Source: Legionella quinlivanii (GTDB lineage Bacteria; Pseudomonadota; Gammaproteobacteria; Legionellales; Legionellaceae). Taken from it: a DNA stretch of 64,000 bases. Shown in pieces: positions 52,457 through 61,219 of the stretch; within the stretch, counting starts at the first letter, position 1, and every line of letters starts with the position of its first letter. The notes beneath the pieces were generated by a model. The model was not told the origin of the DNA. It saw only the letters and a program-made list of their open reading frames with translations, and made no database searches. Location of the stretch: contig NZ_MVJN01000004.1 of the NCBI RefSeq assembly GCF_003265995.1, forward strand, positions 283,121 to 347,120, read 5' to 3'. Made by a program: the position numbers and the translations under genes.

Positions 52457-53389
52457 ATGAATAAACAGTCACCATATTATAAGCAGGTTTTGTTGCTCAT
52501 TCGTTTAATTCCTCTCGTCGAAAAGGAAGCTTGTTTTGCTTTAAAGGGAGGTACTGCTATTAATTTATTTGTGCGAGATTTCCCGAGGTTATCTGTGGAT
52601 ATAGATCTAGCGTATTTACCTCTAGAGCCACGTGAGATTGCTTTAGCCAATGTGCGTAATGCATTAGCGGCTATTGCGGCAAATATTAATAAAATTCCAG
52701 ATTTGAATGCAGTTTTGCAAGATAACAAACCAGATGAAATGCGAATTATTGTTGAAGATCATTCTTCTTTAAATAGAGGGACCCAAATCAAGATAGAAGT
52801 TTCACCTGTTGCGCGTGGAACTCTTTTGCCGCCCGTTGAGCTTGATGTTGTTGCTTCGGTGGAAAATGAGTTTGGTTTTGCGTCAATGAAAGTGGTTTCT
52901 TTGCCTGATCTCTATGGTGGTAAATTATGTGCTGCTTTAGATCGCCAGCATCCTAGAGATCTTTTTGATGTTAAGGTTTTGTTAGAAAATCAAAAGATTG
53001 ACCGAGAGCTTTTTAATGGGTTTCTTACTTATCTTTTAAGTCACAAAAGGCCTATTTCAGAAATATTGAATCCACGATGGAAAGATATAACTCAAGTTTT
53101 TGAACGTGAATTTAAAGGAATGACTGCTGAACCAGTTACCCTGGAAGAGCTAACAGCAATACCAGGAGAAATGATTCAGGGTCTTAAAGATAATTTTACT
53201 CAGCAGGATTATGATTTTTTAGTCTCTTTTAAAAGGGGCGAGCCTGAGTGGTCTTTTGCATGTAGCGATCAGATTCAATATCTCCCAACAGTACAATGGA
53301 AGCTTTTAAATATTCGCAAAATGCCCAAACAAAAACTCATGGATTCTGTCAGCTTGCTACAAAAAACGATGGAACATTGGCTTAATTAG
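52457..53389 (+). CDS. abiEii: AbiEii-like nucleotidyltransferase toxin
   Basis: A 310-residue toxin of the nucleotidyltransferase family that halts growth on phage infection by modifying tRNA ends. The catalytic core is visible: ALKGGTAINLF (Gly31, Gly32) and SVDIDLAY (Asp48, Asp50), then LYGGKLCAALDRQHPRDLFDV, the second AbiEii motif. All key residues are present. It forms a tight operon with abiEi. Confidence 0.9.
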   Translation: MNKQSPYYKQVLLLIRLIPLVEKEACFALKGGTAINLFVRDFPRLSVDIDLAYLPLEPREIALANVRNALAAIAANINKIPDLNAVLQDNKPDEMRIIVEDHSSLNRGTQIKIEVSPVARGTLLPPVELDVVASVENEFGFASMKVVSLPDLYGGKLCAALDRQHPRDLFDVKVLLENQKIDRELFNGFLTYLLSHKRPISEILNPRWKDITQVFEREFKGMTAEPVTLEELTAIPGEMIQGLKDNFTQQDYDFLVSFKRGEPEWSFACSDQIQYLPTVQWKLLNIRKMPKQKLMDSVSLLQKTMEHWLN

Positions 53390-53709
53390 TATTATTTGGT
53401 TTATATTTTAATGTACAATTAAACTATAGGTGTAAGTATATTAACAAATGTAAACTAATTACATTTTTAAAGTTATTATGTAGGTTTTGGTCACAGTAAC
53501 TTGGTTTTTTGGTCACAAACTAGAGCTAAGTGCTTGATTTTAAATGGCGCGCTCGGAGGGACTCGAACCCCCGACACCTTGGTTCGAAGCCTTATGCTCA
53601 GTTTTTATAACAATTAATAATCAACAACTTACGATGCATCAATATCGTTTAGAACTGCCTAAAACTGTCTAAAACAGTATGGAACGGTGAAAACTACGGC
53701 ATGTTTTCG
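53390..53709. other. Island boundary region without genes
   Basis: Contains a downstream half of the abiE operator motif (about 53420), the tRNA-Arg fragment (53545-53591), and short direct repeats of CTAAAACTG/CTAAAACAG at about 53657-53676, as often seen at attachment sites. Confidence 0.45.
53545..53591 (-). other. 3' fragment of a tRNA-Arg gene (attachment-site-like)
   Basis: Read on the minus strand, this gives GGCTTCGAACC (anticodon arm, TCG), a variable loop, the T arm GGGGG-TTCGAGT-CCCTC, the acceptor strand CGAGCGC, a discriminator G and an encoded CCA. No matching 5' half (GCGCTCG...) lies upstream on that strand. It is therefore a fragment, as produced when a tyrosine integrase inserts an island into a tRNA 3' end. 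Confidence 0.7.
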
Positions 53710-54660
53710 TCACTGTTTAATTTCAGGCTTAAGCCAAAACTCGTCACTTAAAGCATCACGGTGAAATCCCAAGAAACCTGCGTCAATTTTATGCTCATCA
53801 ATAATGCTCAAGAACCGCTGCATCCAATTGCTAGTTGGATTTATTTTTTTCATCCAATGCCAAATAATAACTATTTGATAGCATAAGCTACTTTGGGGAT
53901 CGATCGTTGTCAGGTTTTCATTGTATAAAGAAAATTCAAATGAATTTAAAATATCACTTGGCCATTTAGAGGGAGCCTTCTTGGGTAATTTTGGCTTTGA
54001 TCCAAAGACCCTATTCCAAATACGGTTATGATGAGCGCATAAATTCCGTAAATCCGATATACTCCGGCTCCAAGAGAAAAGAATGTCATTTTTCACATCT
54101 AAATATGCAGCAATATTATTCGCTATATTTGAATCTTTAATCCCTCTAAGAAGAAAAGTCATTTCCTTAAATGTTAATAGTTGCATAACCATCCAGAATG
54201 GCGGTAATTGAGGCGTGGTATATTTTCTTTTGTAATGCTCAATAAAGACCTCCCTAGAAGCCTCCATCTCACTTTCAATTTTCGAGAGCAACCATTGATG
54301 GTTATAATTTTGATGAAAATTATTCTTATCAAGGTAACCGTGAGGGCCTATCAACATTACTGTATTATCAATTAGCTGCGCTCTGAGAGAGATTTCTAAA
54401 CGTTCAATAGCATCAAGTAAAAGAAGCCTTAACTTTCTATCAAATATGTATAGATTCAAAACATTATCAAAATTAACATTTTCCACAAATAGATGATTTT
54501 GATTATTTCTTCGAAATGGGAGCATGTAAGCTGATAAGCGATAATAACCGATATTTAATAGATATCGTTTAGCTCTCTCTACGTTAGCAACTATAAGCCC
54601 TCTTTCTGTTAACTTAGTTACTAGTTGATCGATTGAGAGCGCGGGCTTATCAAAAAGCAA
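53710..54660 (-). CDS. Abi_2 (AbiD/AbiF-type) HEPN abortive-infection protein
   Basis: A 316-residue protein of the Abi_2 family. Family marks: LLNIGYYRLSAYMLPFR, LYIFDRKLRLLLLDAIERLEISLRA, PPFWMVMQLLTF. The HEPN ribonuclease motif is intact: LRNLCAHHNRIWN with Arg205 and His210 (R-x4-H). It starts at TTG 54660 with AGGA 7 bases upstream. A strong promoter and a small terminator-like RNA lie directly upstream, so expression of the protein depends on read-through. Related AbiF proteins have been reported to pair with small antitoxin RNAs and to resemble the ancestors of Cas13 (established knowledge, from memory). Confidence 0.87.
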   Translation of the reverse strand: MLFDKPALSIDQLVTKLTERGLIVANVERAKRYLLNIGYYRLSAYMLPFRRNNQNHLFVENVNFDNVLNLYIFDRKLRLLLLDAIERLEISLRAQLIDNTVMLIGPHGYLDKNNFHQNYNHQWLLSKIESEMEASREVFIEHYKRKYTTPQLPPFWMVMQLLTFKEMTFLLRGIKDSNIANNIAAYLDVKNDILFSWSRSISDLRNLCAHHNRIWNRVFGSKPKLPKKAPSKWPSDILNSFEFSLYNENLTTIDPQSSLCYQIVIIWHWMKKINPTSNWMQRFLSIIDEHKIDAGFLGFHRDALSDEFWLKPEIKQ

Positions 54661-54675
54661 TTTATGATCCTAAAT

Positions 54676-54735
54676 AAGCAAAAGCCGCTAAAGTGTGCAT
54701 GATTACTCATAATCAGAGGCATAGCGGCTGTGTTA
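54676..54735 (-). ncRNA. Small structured RNA upstream of the Abi_2 gene
   Basis: Transcription from the promoter at 54741-54770 should begin near 54734. The RNA would fold into an 8-base stem (54722-54729 with 54683-54690) enclosing a second hairpin (TGATTA with TAATCA, 54700-54715), and its outer stem is followed by TTTT at 54680-54683. The whole thing is about 55-60 bases and ends 15-20 bases before the toxin start codon. It looks like either a terminator-attenuator or a discrete antitoxin RNA. Confidence 0.6.
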
Positions 54736-54740
54736 GTATA

Positions 54741-54770
54741 ATTATAGTCTATATGCCAAAATAGAGTCAA
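54741..54770 (-). promoter_or_regulatory. Near-consensus sigma-70 promoter
   Basis: On the minus strand TTGACT (54765-54770) and TATAAT (54741-54746) are separated by 18 bases. This is the strongest promoter seen in the island and directly precedes the small RNA. Confidence 0.75.
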
Positions 54771-54815
54771 TAATTGTGCCATCCTTTTGTTTTGGGGAAA
54801 AGTTATAGCAAAGAA

Positions 54816-57800
54816 CTATCTTTTAAAGAACGTTCTACAGCTCACCAATGCGCCTTGATCATCTAAATATCCTGTTTCGGAGATAACTAACCGCTTATAA
54901 TTATCCAAAATAAGCTTCTCACCAATAACTGTCCAAACAATGCTTAAATCATTTTTATCTAAGTATTCCAATAATTTTTCTTTGCTCATTAGCAAAATCG
55001 GATCGCAATTATGAATAATAGAAGGGTCAAAAACAATTAAGTTTCCATTCATTTCATACTGATAACCTAAAGTATCCCCTCTTTTTAATTCAACACCCTC
55101 TGCAAGCTCCAAACAAGGTCTTAAACAAGTTATGGTTTCATTTATAGACCTGTCCCTACCACTTTCAAGAATGTAAGTTTCTACGGTGGGTATCCCTAAA
55201 CAGATAAATTCTTTTGTGTCAGGATCTGTTATATCTACGTCTGCTTGCCCTTGGATTTCCTTATGATATTTGTATGCTGGAGACCAATAGTATTCATTAT
55301 AAAATACACTGTATAGCTGGTCACCTTCCGGCATCCATCTGCCAAAAAAGTTTTTCTTACAACCCCAAGAATAAAAATCTTCTCTACAACTTCTGGGTAT
55401 TAAATAACTTCTGATTTGTAGATATAATTGCTTCCTTTTTACAAACTCCTTCTCGCCTAAAATTTTTGGCTCCATCCAGGTATCCATTCTCTCCAGAACC
55501 ATCCAACTCTTACGGTTTTGGTCAGAATAATTAATAAGCGAATGAAAATCAGGTATATCCTCTTCCATTTCTATCCAAGCATCATCAGTCAAACCCCAAT
55601 CTGAATAATTGATTGCCCCCGCCCTCTCTGTATCAGAAGTAGCACAAGTACCTATTTTTATAATGGAAGGATCAATATCTCTGACAAAAGGTTCCCAAGG
55701 TCCCTCATATTGTTTTACTGTACCATTCCAATGTGCTTTCATCTGACAGTTATCTGAAATTCTCGCCAATAACTCATGGAAAACCATCCATTGATATTTT
55801 TTTCCAATTCGCTCTAAGCCTGAATGTCTAACACTTCCTGAATCAATGTTTTGATCGAAGTGTCCATGTAACTTCGCATCATATCCATATTTAGTAAAAA
55901 TTAAATCCACTGCTAAATTACTCATATTATCAATATTGACGTTCCAAGCGCTTATGGCTGGTTGGAAAGTATATCGACCAAAATCCCCGTATTGTGCGAT
56001 TCCTCGCCCATATTCAGTTGCCATTGATGATATAATCTGATTTTGTGCACGATAATAATCTTCAGAAGAGGCTAGCTTATACTTCTTGTCTATTTCTTCA
56101 GTTGCGGGGAAGTATTCAGGCATACGACTTTTATAAGGAGGTCTAATTTTGTTAACATCTATTGATAAATCAAAACCAATTTGCAATGTATATTCTATGA
56201 TTGAACGGGCATAATCTCTAAGCAAAATATGTGGATATATTTCATTTTCAACATCAAATATAATGCCATAAATATAATTGCTTAAATTAATCAGTTTGTA
56301 CTTTTCTTTAGCATACATACTACAACCCAAAGCAACTGCAAATAGTCGTTCATATATATAAGGGTCGTTTACTTTCTCAAATAGTTTTAAAATCTCAATA
56401 AGTGTTGAAATTCGGTCTTTTAGTAAGTTTATTAATGCCTTAGTGGCTTTATCTCTTAGGAAATTATTTGTTGAGGATAAAAACCACGCCAAACAAATTG
56501 AAGCAAGTTTGATTGATTCCTGAAGAAAATTGTTTTCATCATTAACATTCAAACCCCATTGAACTAGAAGCCAAATGCTTGAGCCCTCGTAAAACTCATT
56601 ACATAGAAAGATTGTCCACCAACTATCTCTAATAGCTAGGGATTGCTTTATCATGATTTCATGTAGATAAAGAGAATTGAGACAATTTGTTGGCTGAGCA
56701 CAAAGTGATATAATTGTTTTCAAGAAAAAATTAATACTATGCTTACTACGCCAAATATTATTTATGTAATCACTATTCTTTGTGGATAAGCAGGGTAGTT
56801 CCCGCCATTTTAGGCTTTGTATAAACGACTCTTGCACAACTGATGTATGAGAAAAATCCTCTAATAATTCGTATATTTCTTTATCAAATTTTTCCGGCAT
56901 AAGAATAGCCAGAATTTCTAATAACCCTTGATTTCTTATACAACTAATCTTGTCCTTGAAACATGCTAATAGCATTTCACACGGATGAAATCCATCATCT
57001 TTTATTGATTTTTCTAAAAGATAGTCTCCTAAAATAAAGTCTTTCACCCTTTCAAAAGAAAATGATATTCTTTCTTCATTAAGCTTGCCATTATAAATAT
57101 TCTTTATCAGAACTCCTTCGGATATTAATTGAGTTAATAGATCTTTTACTGGATAATGCAATTCGTTCTGCATTAATTTATTTAACAATACAAATGCGTC
57201 TAAAAAAACTAATTCTGAAACCCCTTTTTCTGCCATTTCTTCAATAATCTTTTGTAAAGATTTTTTTACGATTTTTATTTCTTTAGGTATATTTAATTTG
57301 CTAGATATAGCTAAATTAACAGAATCCAAGTATGTGTATACAATAGTTGACATGCCCTTAAAACCTATAAGTGAAGAGCACCCCTCTGATTTACTAATAG
57401 CTTCACATAATAGTTTTAATAATAAAGGATTCTGAAATTCAGGATGCAATAATGGGATATTTGGCGCGACTAATCCATAGTAGTGAAAAAATTGCTGAGC
57501 TGCTGTGTCTACACAGTTAGCGAATCCTATGTGAGTATATAAAGTAAATGGCAACTTACTAATTCCATTAGGAAAAATTGCATCCATATATGTAGTTCGT
57601 ATTGATAGTACTAGCCCGAGCCATTCATATTTTTGTATCAAAGCCACAAAACTATTAACATTGCCCGGCCAAAAATTAACACCTCTTCCTTCGTTTATTG
57701 CATCGATGTATACGATTAACCGCTCTTGTTGAGCTTCACCCTTTGCATTCAATGAACCTAAGAATTCATCAACTTTACATGTTATATTAAGTTTTTTTAA

Positions 57801-58907
57801 AATTTGATGCCAAGGATTATCGTCTGTAACAAAGTGTTGTCCTAAAAGAAGAAAATTATTTGGAGATCTAGCATTCCTTTCCAATATCACATCTGCAAGT
57901 AAATGTGATTTACCTGCACCAGCATCACCATTTATAAGAAGGAATGGCTCATTACTTAGTGTTGCTAAGGGGGATTGAGTATAGTCTATTAAATCGGATA
58001 AGTATTGAACTAGCTTGGTCAGTTCGTGATATACCCGCTTGTCATTTATAATACTTTTTGCAAGGTTACTTATAGTTTCATTAAGTTGATTTAAAATTGA
58101 ATAAAGTAGATGCCATTGAATGGATTTTGTGCCTGTGAACTCGGTAGAAACATAAGTATTATATAGTCTCTCAGATAATTCTTGAATTCGCTCTTTTTGT
58201 TCACCTAAATACTTTTTAGTTGATAAGTCATTAAGTGCGGTAAATACCCTATCAAAAATACCTTTTGTTTGATTTAAAAAAAATTCGTCTCTATACAAAC
58301 CTGAAAATAAATCTTTAATCTCAAGTATTATGTTGTTTTCAGGTGTGTATCGTGTTCCTAAATCTAAAATTGCTTGCTTAGTGACATCGAGACACCACTT
58401 TGAAGTAAATTCTTCTATATTGAACCAGTAATACACCAATCCTTCATGCGGAGATATCTTCTCAATTAAATCACTTGACCACCAAGCTTCAAATTCAACC
58501 TCCATTCCTTTTCGTCTAGCAAGTGCAGTCCATTCTTTTTTTTTATTAATCCACTTATCTAGCATTGAGATTTTGCCTTTAATTCTCGCGTCTGGTGGAT
58601 CAATAGGAATAGCAACTATGTATTTCTTTAAATTTGGTCTTGTTTCCAATGCTCTTTTAATTGACTTATCTATTTGACTCCATTGGGTAGTACTTAAGCT
58701 GGAAAGAAAGAACTTAGCTTGCCAACCCCATTCATCTCCATTGTTTAATACCCAGTAACACTCTACACCTGCATCAGGCTTTCCTAATCTTATAAAATGT
58801 CCATCATTGACTTTTTCTTTGTAAGCTAATTGACAAACTAATTCTTCAAAGCCTTCTTGCTGGGATCCATTTATAGATCTTATCATATTCCAGTTCATCG
58901 TATTCAC
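54816..58907 (-). CDS. Avs-like STAND NTPase with N-terminal nuclease domain
   Basis: A 1363-residue anti-phage sensor of AVAST type (inference from architecture). The N-terminal about 160 residues look like a PD-(D/E)xK nuclease: QEGFEELVCQLA (Glu21/22), PDAGVEC (Asp45) and GWQAKFF (Gln63, Lys65). The NTPase domain has Walker A INGDAGAGKSHL (327-334) and Walker B LIVYIDAINEG (397-407), with a sensor Arg in LVLSIRTTY. A long helical sensor region makes up the remaining 900 residues. Avs proteins recognise phage terminase or portal and then activate the nuclease. It lies 48 bases after a S24 repressor gene on the same strand. Confidence 0.78.
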   Translation of the reverse strand: MNTMNWNMIRSINGSQQEGFEELVCQLAYKEKVNDGHFIRLGKPDAGVECYWVLNNGDEWGWQAKFFLSSLSTTQWSQIDKSIKRALETRPNLKKYIVAIPIDPPDARIKGKISMLDKWINKKKEWTALARRKGMEVEFEAWWSSDLIEKISPHEGLVYYWFNIEEFTSKWCLDVTKQAILDLGTRYTPENNIILEIKDLFSGLYRDEFFLNQTKGIFDRVFTALNDLSTKKYLGEQKERIQELSERLYNTYVSTEFTGTKSIQWHLLYSILNQLNETISNLAKSIINDKRVYHELTKLVQYLSDLIDYTQSPLATLSNEPFLLINGDAGAGKSHLLADVILERNARSPNNFLLLGQHFVTDDNPWHQILKKLNITCKVDEFLGSLNAKGEAQQERLIVYIDAINEGRGVNFWPGNVNSFVALIQKYEWLGLVLSIRTTYMDAIFPNGISKLPFTLYTHIGFANCVDTAAQQFFHYYGLVAPNIPLLHPEFQNPLLLKLLCEAISKSEGCSSLIGFKGMSTIVYTYLDSVNLAISSKLNIPKEIKIVKKSLQKIIEEMAEKGVSELVFLDAFVLLNKLMQNELHYPVKDLLTQLISEGVLIKNIYNGKLNEERISFSFERVKDFILGDYLLEKSIKDDGFHPCEMLLACFKDKISCIRNQGLLEILAILMPEKFDKEIYELLEDFSHTSVVQESFIQSLKWRELPCLSTKNSDYINNIWRSKHSINFFLKTIISLCAQPTNCLNSLYLHEIMIKQSLAIRDSWWTIFLCNEFYEGSSIWLLVQWGLNVNDENNFLQESIKLASICLAWFLSSTNNFLRDKATKALINLLKDRISTLIEILKLFEKVNDPYIYERLFAVALGCSMYAKEKYKLINLSNYIYGIIFDVENEIYPHILLRDYARSIIEYTLQIGFDLSIDVNKIRPPYKSRMPEYFPATEEIDKKYKLASSEDYYRAQNQIISSMATEYGRGIAQYGDFGRYTFQPAISAWNVNIDNMSNLAVDLIFTKYGYDAKLHGHFDQNIDSGSVRHSGLERIGKKYQWMVFHELLARISDNCQMKAHWNGTVKQYEGPWEPFVRDIDPSIIKIGTCATSDTERAGAINYSDWGLTDDAWIEMEEDIPDFHSLINYSDQNRKSWMVLERMDTWMEPKILGEKEFVKRKQLYLQIRSYLIPRSCREDFYSWGCKKNFFGRWMPEGDQLYSVFYNEYYWSPAYKYHKEIQGQADVDITDPDTKEFICLGIPTVETYILESGRDRSINETITCLRPCLELAEGVELKRGDTLGYQYEMNGNLIVFDPSIIHNCDPILLMSKEKLLEYLDKNDLSIVWTVIGEKLILDNYKRLVISETGYLDDQGALVSCRTFFKR

Positions 58908-58955
58908 TTCTGTTTTTGCTACTTAAAATAGTTCACATCTAATTACAGCATTTAT

Positions 58956-59642
58956 TCATAGTAGATTTCTAAAGTAGCTGATTGCAATACCAATGATTCT
59001 ATCACCCCCATTGATATTAATTTTTGTATTTGCCCAAGCATCATTTTTTACTATAAGCTCAAATTCATGTTTGTGAGCTTGAGTATTTAACTGTTTTAAT
59101 TCGCGAATGAGTATTTTATTTTCACCAGCAAAATGAGCTGCAATAATAGCTCCTGGGGTATAGCCATGATCTGGATCAATAATGACAATGTCATTCACTA
59201 ATAACAAAGGAGCCATACTCTTATCACTAACTCTGAGAGCAAAAGTATTACAGCTTAGATTTTTCATTTGCTCTTCATTTAATGGAATGTGTGGCGTTAG
59301 TGCATCCGGTCCATCGGTTTTAGCACTAGAAATCCACCGCTCATGATCTGTAGCTTGTTCATAGTCAAGTAATGGTACCAAAAGAGTAGACTTATTGTTC
59401 TGAGAATTTGAGTTTGCAGAACTAGATTGTTCAGATAAACACATTAAATATGAAGGTGAGATGCCTAGTACTTTGGCCAAACATTTCACCTCTTCTAAGC
59501 CAGGTGTCCTTATTCCCTTTTCCCAATTATTCAAACGAGACTGAGAAAAATTCCCTGCCAGCTCCGCTAATTTGGCTTGTGTTAAATTTTTGGCTTTTCT
59601 GGCTTGCTGTATGCGCTGACCAATTTGTTCTTTGATATTCAT
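58956..59642 (-). CDS. HTH-S24 phage-type repressor
   Basis: A 228-residue CI/LexA-type repressor: HTH at 8-60 (RIQQARKAKNLTQAKLAELAGNFSQSRLNNWEKGIRTP) and a C-terminal S24 peptidase fold (SDKSMAPLLLVNDIVIID with the nucleophile Ser, and GENKILIRELKQL, which should hold the Lys). Such proteins cleave themselves when RecA is activated, freeing the operators. The divergent lvrA gene and its own promoter share the operators at 59686-59760. It probably controls the island and, through co-transcription, the Avs gene. A clear Ala-Gly cleavage site was not found. Confidence 0.87.
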   Translation of the reverse strand: MNIKEQIGQRIQQARKAKNLTQAKLAELAGNFSQSRLNNWEKGIRTPGLEEVKCLAKVLGISPSYLMCLSEQSSSANSNSQNNKSTLLVPLLDYEQATDHERWISSAKTDGPDALTPHIPLNEEQMKNLSCNTFALRVSDKSMAPLLLVNDIVIIDPDHGYTPGAIIAAHFAGENKILIRELKQLNTQAHKHEFELIVKNDAWANTKININGGDRIIGIAISYFRNLL

Positions 59643-59685
59643 TCAATTTCTCTCCACAGAAAATCCATGAATAATAGTTGATTTA

Positions 59686-59760
59686 ATCACAATGTGTGAT
59701 ATATTTTTCATATTATCACTTAAAGTGATAACTTTATAAATTAATAACCTACATTATCAC
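59686..59760. promoter_or_regulatory. Divergent operators of the S24 repressor
   Basis: Three related sites: ATCACAATGTGTGAT (59686-59700), the perfect palindrome TTATCACTTAAAGTGATAA (59713-59731), and a half site ATTATCAC at 59753-59760. The shared half is TTATCAC. This spacing between divergent genes recalls a phage-type switch. Confidence 0.72.
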
Positions 59761-59805
59761 GTTTTACAAAAATTAAGAATAAAAAAGTTAAGGAATGCAT
59801 TACCA

Positions 59806-60696
59806 ATGGATTATTTCACAATTAATCACAAGGAATTGACTGCATTGAACGGTTTACCCTTTTTACAACGCTTGATTTACCTGCAAGGCATTCGCCCTTA
59901 TATGGATAGACAAAATGCCATAGTAGGCATTAAACGCAAGATCAGTCATCAATCGATAGCTGAAGCGCTTTATGTTGAACCGCACCCCGGAATACAAAGC
60001 GGAAGTCCAAGCAAAGATCAGATCCGCCGAGCCATTAAAGGATTGGAAAAGGCTGGTTTAATCGAAAATCACAGTACTGAGCACGCGCTTATTTTAAAGT
60101 GCTTATTAGCGACTGAGCGTTTTTCTGCCCAAAATAAACCCGCCATCAAGGCGCCACACCATTCCGCCATTGTGGATATCTCCAATAGCCCAGACGGGGC
60201 AAGGGCTTTTGATGCAATTACTCAGCAAGCCACCATAGACAAAAAGGCGGAACCCGCCATACCTCATAATAGTAATAATAATTATTTATTTTTTTTATAT
60301 AAACAATTCGAGCAATTTTGGTCGGTGTATCCAGTCAAGCGCTCAATGCCTCAAGCACAGCAGGCTTTCTTGGAATTAAATCCATCTGCCGAACTCTTTC
60401 AGCGCATGATGAATGCCTTGCATCAGCAAATCGCTTACTACGACCAACAAATAGCTCTCAAACGCTGGATGCCCAACTGGAAAAACGCCAGTAACTGGAT
60501 ATCCCTGCAATGCTGGAACGATGAATTACCGACTCAACACCAAAAGGACGAGCACCATGCAACACATCAAAAGCCTACTTCAGCAACCAGCGGCTACGAC
60601 CCGCTTTGGGCAACCTGTAGACCTCGACAGGAAGCCAAAGCCGAAGAGCCCTCCAACGTCATCGCCTTTCCAAGAGCCTCCAGCGTAACACATTAA
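59806..60696 (+). CDS. lvrA: LvrA-like island protein
   Basis: A 296-residue protein, first of three genes in the order lvrA-lvrB-lvrC known from Legionella lvr/lvh islands. The first 100 residues look like a winged helix of replication/regulatory type (GLPFLQRLIYLQGIRPYMD, SIAEALYVE, QIRRAIKGLEKAGLIE). The middle is low complexity with an NNN run. A second part (FWSVYPVKRSMPQAQQAFLEL, WKNASNWISLQCWND) resembles domains of phage replication proteins. The C-terminus is polar. Call rests mainly on gene order. Confidence 0.65.
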   Translation: MDYFTINHKELTALNGLPFLQRLIYLQGIRPYMDRQNAIVGIKRKISHQSIAEALYVEPHPGIQSGSPSKDQIRRAIKGLEKAGLIENHSTEHALILKCLLATERFSAQNKPAIKAPHHSAIVDISNSPDGARAFDAITQQATIDKKAEPAIPHNSNNNYLFFLYKQFEQFWSVYPVKRSMPQAQQAFLELNPSAELFQRMMNALHQQIAYYDQQIALKRWMPNWKNASNWISLQCWNDELPTQHQKDEHHATHQKPTSATSGYDPLWATCRPRQEAKAEEPSNVIAFPRASSVTH

Positions 60697-60706
60697 CGAT
60701 TTATTT

Positions 60707-61033
60707 TTGAAATTTGCGTCTTATTACGGCGCGGTATGGCGTGCACACATGAAGGAAGAGGGGTTTATCGTGTTTATGAAAAACGAGTGGCAAATCAGCT
60801 TGAAAGAATTTACACCGGCAATTATTCGTGAGGCAACCGACCATTGCCTGAAACGCAAGCAACTTCCGCCAACCTTACCGCAATTTTATGACCTGTGCCG
60901 AACCTTGCTCATTCGGGAAAAAGAACAGGAGGCATTAAAGAACAGAGCACCGAATGAGCGAGCTACTCCGGCTTCACTCGAGGTCGGGCGCAGGTACTTA
61001 AAACTAATCAAACAAATGTTACACAGCAACTAA
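60707..61033 (+). CDS. lvrB: LvrB-like island protein
   Basis: A 108-residue protein starting KFASYYGAVWRAHMKEEGF, with a central ELPP-type motif (KQLPPTLPQFYDLCRTL). It sits 10 bases after lvrA and 11 before lvrC. The only common start is TTG at 60707. The frame is open upstream to 60689, so a few more residues (NDLF) could precede it from a non-standard codon. Function unknown; it belongs to the lvr module by context. Confidence 0.62.
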   Translation: MKFASYYGAVWRAHMKEEGFIVFMKNEWQISLKEFTPAIIREATDHCLKRKQLPPTLPQFYDLCRTLLIREKEQEALKNRAPNERATPASLEVGRRYLKLIKQMLHSN

Positions 61034-61044
61034 GGGAGAACACC

Positions 61045-61194
61045 ATGCTGATTTTGGGAAGACGAGAAGGCGAATTGATTCTGATTGACAAGGGTCAAAT
61101 TCAAGTGAAGGTGCTGCATCTGGATAGCGACTTGATTCACTTAGGGTTCAAATCCTCAGTAAGTATCGATATCGACCAGTGCCAGCGATTTTGA
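61045..61194 (+). CDS. lvrC: CsrA-like regulator LvrC
   Basis: A 49-residue CsrA-family protein: MLILGRREGELILIDKGQIQ, then a strand ending in HLGFKSS and the tail SVSIDIDQCQRF. CsrA proteins bind GGA motifs in mRNA leaders. It has AGGGAG 4-8 bases before the ATG. Compared with CsrA it ends early, without the basic C-terminal tail, and the usual R at strand five (VAVHREE) is missing. Island-borne CsrA paralogues control conjugation and island excision in Legionella (established knowledge). Confidence 0.8.
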   Translation: MLILGRREGELILIDKGQIQVKVLHLDSDLIHLGFKSSVSIDIDQCQRF

Positions 61195-61219
61195 TTTCAA
61201 AGAGTTACGGCGTAAGAAA

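Noticed and set aside
53545..53620. Complete tRNA gene
   Set aside because: Only the 3' half can fold; the 5' acceptor strand and D arm are absent.
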